Below are positions 61,976 to 64,000 of a stretch of 64,000 nt of DNA, in pieces. The notes under the pieces were generated by a model. That model did no database searches. It had not been told where the DNA came from and saw nothing but the letters and a program-made list of their open reading frames with translations. Every line of letters begins with the position of its first letter. Position 1 is the stretch's first letter. Source of the DNA: Euzebyella marina (GTDB lineage: Bacteria > Bacteroidota > Bacteroidia > Flavobacteriales > Flavobacteriaceae); the NCBI RefSeq assembly GCF_014855515.1, contig NZ_JACYFK010000001.1:1116001-1180000 (forward strand), in the 5' to 3' direction. A program made the translations under genes and the position numbers.

Positions 61976-64000
61976 TTAGGCATTGAGGGCTTTTTCTTCA
62001 GTAACAGGTTGAGGTTTGCTTGAGAAACGTTCTTGCAGCGCTTGAAAAACGACGAACAGAACAGGTATAATGAATACCCCTAGTATGGTTCCTATCAACA
62101 TACCGCCGACGGCACTTAAGCCGATAGAACGGTTACCAACGGCACCTACCCCGGAAGAAAGGGCCAATGGCAACAGACCGAAAATAAAGGCGAAAGATGT
62201 CATCAAAATAGGGCGGAACCTAGCTTTGGCACCTTCGATACCGGCATCCCAAAGACTCATTCCTGCTTGCCTTCGTTGCAATGCGAACTCAACTATAAGT
62301 ATGGCGTTTTTGGCCAACAGACCAATAAGCATAATCAATGCGATTTGGAAGTAGATGTTGTTTTCTAAACCGCCAATGTTCACAAAGAGAATGGCACCTG
62401 CTAGACCGAACGGAAGTGATAACAATATGGCGAAAGGTAAAATATAACTTTCGTATTGCGCACTCAATAAGAAGTAAACGAACACCAAACTCAAGATGAA
62501 AATGATGACCGTTGTACCGCCTGATTTACTTTCTTCTCTGGTTAAACCTGAGTATTCATAGGTGTAACTGTTGGGTAGTACTTGGGCAGCTACCTCTTCA
62601 ATGGCCGTCAATGCGTCACCGGTACTATAACCTGGGTTCGGTACCCCTGTTACTTTTACCGAACTCAATAGATTGAATCGTTCTACTGATTCAGGACCAT
62701 AAATTTTATCTAGATTAACGAACTGGCTTACCGCAACGGACTCACCGTTCGTATTTCTCACGTAAATCTTGTTCAAAGAATTTTCATTGGCCCTATCTTT
62801 AGGTTTGGCCTGGATCATAACCCTATATTGCTTACCGAACTTATTGAAATCGGTCGCATAAATTCCGCCGTAATAGCCCTGAAGGGCATTGAAGATATCT
62901 GTGGTCGAAAAGCCGGCCATCTTAATTTTTTCCACATCAACATCTAATTGATATTGCGGATAATTAGGGCTAAACTGTGAAATGGCATATTGAATTTCAG
63001 GTCTTTGGTTCAAAGCTCCTAAGAACTGATTTTTCACTTGGTCGATATCTGACCAAGCCTCTCCCGTTTTACTCTGTAATTGCACTTCAAAACCAGATGA
63101 GGTACCAAAGCCTTGAATACTGGGAGGGGTAAAATATATGATTTGGGCATCCTTAAAGGTAGCGGCCGTTCCAAAGAGCTTTTGAATTGTGGCATCAACG
63201 GAAAGTGAATCCTCTTTTCTTTCGCTCCAATCCTTTAGTTTCATAATAGAGAAACCATATGAACCGGCACTTACCCTATTCAATAAACTAAAACCGGAAA
63301 CGGTCATTCGAGCGTCTATAACATCCATTGAAGCATAGATGGAATCCAACTTCATTAAAGTTTCCTCTGTTTTTTCTAAAGTGGTACCGGCCGGCATACT
63401 AACATTGGCAAATACGATACCCCTATCTTCATTAGGTACGAACCCTGATGCGGTCGATTTAAAGAGGTAGATTGCCAAAGCCGAAAAAACAACTAATGAG
63501 CCTACCGCCAACCATTTGCGCTTGATTAAGGTATTTACTGCACTAGTGTATTTGTTGGTTATAGCGTTAAAGCCTCGATTGAATCCGTTGAAGAATTTGT
63601 CTTTAAAACCTTGTTTTTTGCCATGGTCATCATGATGCGGTTTTAAGAAAAGTGCGGCTAGGGCAGGGCTCAAGGTCAGTGCGTTGACCGCAGATATCAA
63701 AATAGCTACCGCCAAGGTGATACCGAACTGCTGATAGAACACACCTGATGAACCTTGAATGAACGATACGGGAATAAATACGGCCGACATCACCAATGTG
63801 ATGGATATAATAGCCCCGGAAATTTCACTCATTGCCGATTTTGTTGCCGATTTTGCCGATTCGGCACCTTCTTCCAGTTTAGCATGAACGGCCTCGACCA
63901 CTACAATCGCATCATCCACCACAATACCGATGGCCAGAATCATCGCGAAAAGAGTCAACATGTTGATGGAGTAGCCAAATATCTGAAGGAAGAAAAAGGT
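61976..64000 (-). CDS. RND multidrug efflux pump, HAE1/AcrB type (N-terminus cut by window edge)
   Basis: Inner-membrane proton-driven efflux pump; about 675 C-terminal residues of an expected 1050 are in the window, and the frame stays open to the edge (FFLQIFGYSIN just before the edge). It has the TM4 proton-relay GIVVDDAIVVVEAV (DD), FVPNEDRGI, and a porter domain with GFGTSSGFEVQLQSK. The C-terminal membrane block contains LVFVYFLLSAQYES and GLLAKNAILIVEFA. The periplasmic adaptor gene probably lies just beyond the right edge. Confidence 0.96.
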   Translation of the reverse strand, partial: TFFFLQIFGYSINMLTLFAMILAIGIVVDDAIVVVEAVHAKLEEGAESAKSATKSAMSEISGAIISITLVMSAVFIPVSFIQGSSGVFYQQFGITLAVAILISAVNALTLSPALAALFLKPHHDDHGKKQGFKDKFFNGFNRGFNAITNKYTSAVNTLIKRKWLAVGSLVVFSALAIYLFKSTASGFVPNEDRGIVFANVSMPAGTTLEKTEETLMKLDSIYASMDVIDARMTVSGFSLLNRVSAGSYGFSIMKLKDWSERKEDSLSVDATIQKLFGTAATFKDAQIIYFTPPSIQGFGTSSGFEVQLQSKTGEAWSDIDQVKNQFLGALNQRPEIQYAISQFSPNYPQYQLDVDVEKIKMAGFSTTDIFNALQGYYGGIYATDFNKFGKQYRVMIQAKPKDRANENSLNKIYVRNTNGESVAVSQFVNLDKIYGPESVERFNLLSSVKVTGVPNPGYSTGDALTAIEEVAAQVLPNSYTYEYSGLTREESKSGGTTVIIFILSLVFVYFLLSAQYESYILPFAILLSLPFGLAGAILFVNIGGLENNIYFQIALIMLIGLLAKNAILIVEFALQRRQAGMSLWDAGIEGAKARFRPILMTSFAFIFGLLPLALSSGVGAVGNRSIGLSAVGGMLIGTILGVFIIPVLFVVFQALQERFSSKPQPVTEEKALNA

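Overview
The window looks like a marine member of the Flavobacteriaceae (Bacteroidota; Zobellia, Maribacter or Arenibacter type). The evidence is two SusC-type TonB-dependent receptors (one with a SusD lipoprotein), promoters of the TTG-N15-20-TANNTTTG kind, HmuY-type heme uptake, a DUF5690-type transporter, and many signal peptides ending in FAQ/SQ/NAQ. All functional calls come from reading the sequence; no database search was run.

Bases 1-23227 form a phosphorus-acquisition island. From right to left it holds: (a) an operon with a DUF5690/MFS permease, a TIGR03364-type FAD amine oxidase and a PhnX-like HAD phosphonatase; (b) a divergent HTH-cupin regulator; (c) a SusC/SusD pair followed by a secreted modular phosphodiesterase, a class III PLP enzyme resembling (R)-1-hydroxy-2-aminoethylphosphonate ammonia-lyase (PbfA), a secreted Fn3-metallophosphoesterase and a secreted alkaline-phosphatase-superfamily enzyme; (d) a small-membrane-protein/PlcP-like/glycosyltransferase/GH1 operon that resembles phospholipid-to-glycolipid remodelling under phosphate stress; (e) a GDPD-PhoA fusion; (f) a second SusC that runs off the left edge. 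The proposed flow is: phosphonate- or phosphate-bearing glycans or lipids are captured by SusCD and cut by secreted phosphoesterases; aminophosphonates enter the cytoplasm; PbfA and the FAD enzyme make phosphonoacetaldehyde; the HAD enzyme releases Pi. The sequence TTTACAAATA recurs upstream of both susC and the permease operon and is a candidate operator for the regulator between them.

Bases 23811-27069 hold a tight four-gene module: a coiled-coil protein, a coiled-coil/roadblock-like protein, a Rab/MglA-like small GTPase and a hybrid histidine kinase. It is followed by tRNA-Ala(GGC), a universal stress protein, a GNAT acetyltransferase, a MATE pump, an orphan protein, an enoyl-CoA hydratase and two tandem tiny membrane proteins.

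Bases 32433-42439 hold a PHP-fold lipoprotein, a 2OG-Fe(II) oxygenase, QueD, an LpxH-like hydrolase, an MFS exporter and a heme-uptake cluster (TonB receptor and HmuY, divergent from a DUF6607-like and an FMN-binding protein). Bases 42507-64000 are mostly housekeeping and stress genes: recJ, osmC, rsmI, tdk, alr, mscL, asd, a prolyl oligopeptidase, an ABC ATPase, a large catalase, dinB, a CYTH protein, and an RND/OMF/TetR efflux operon cut by the right edge.
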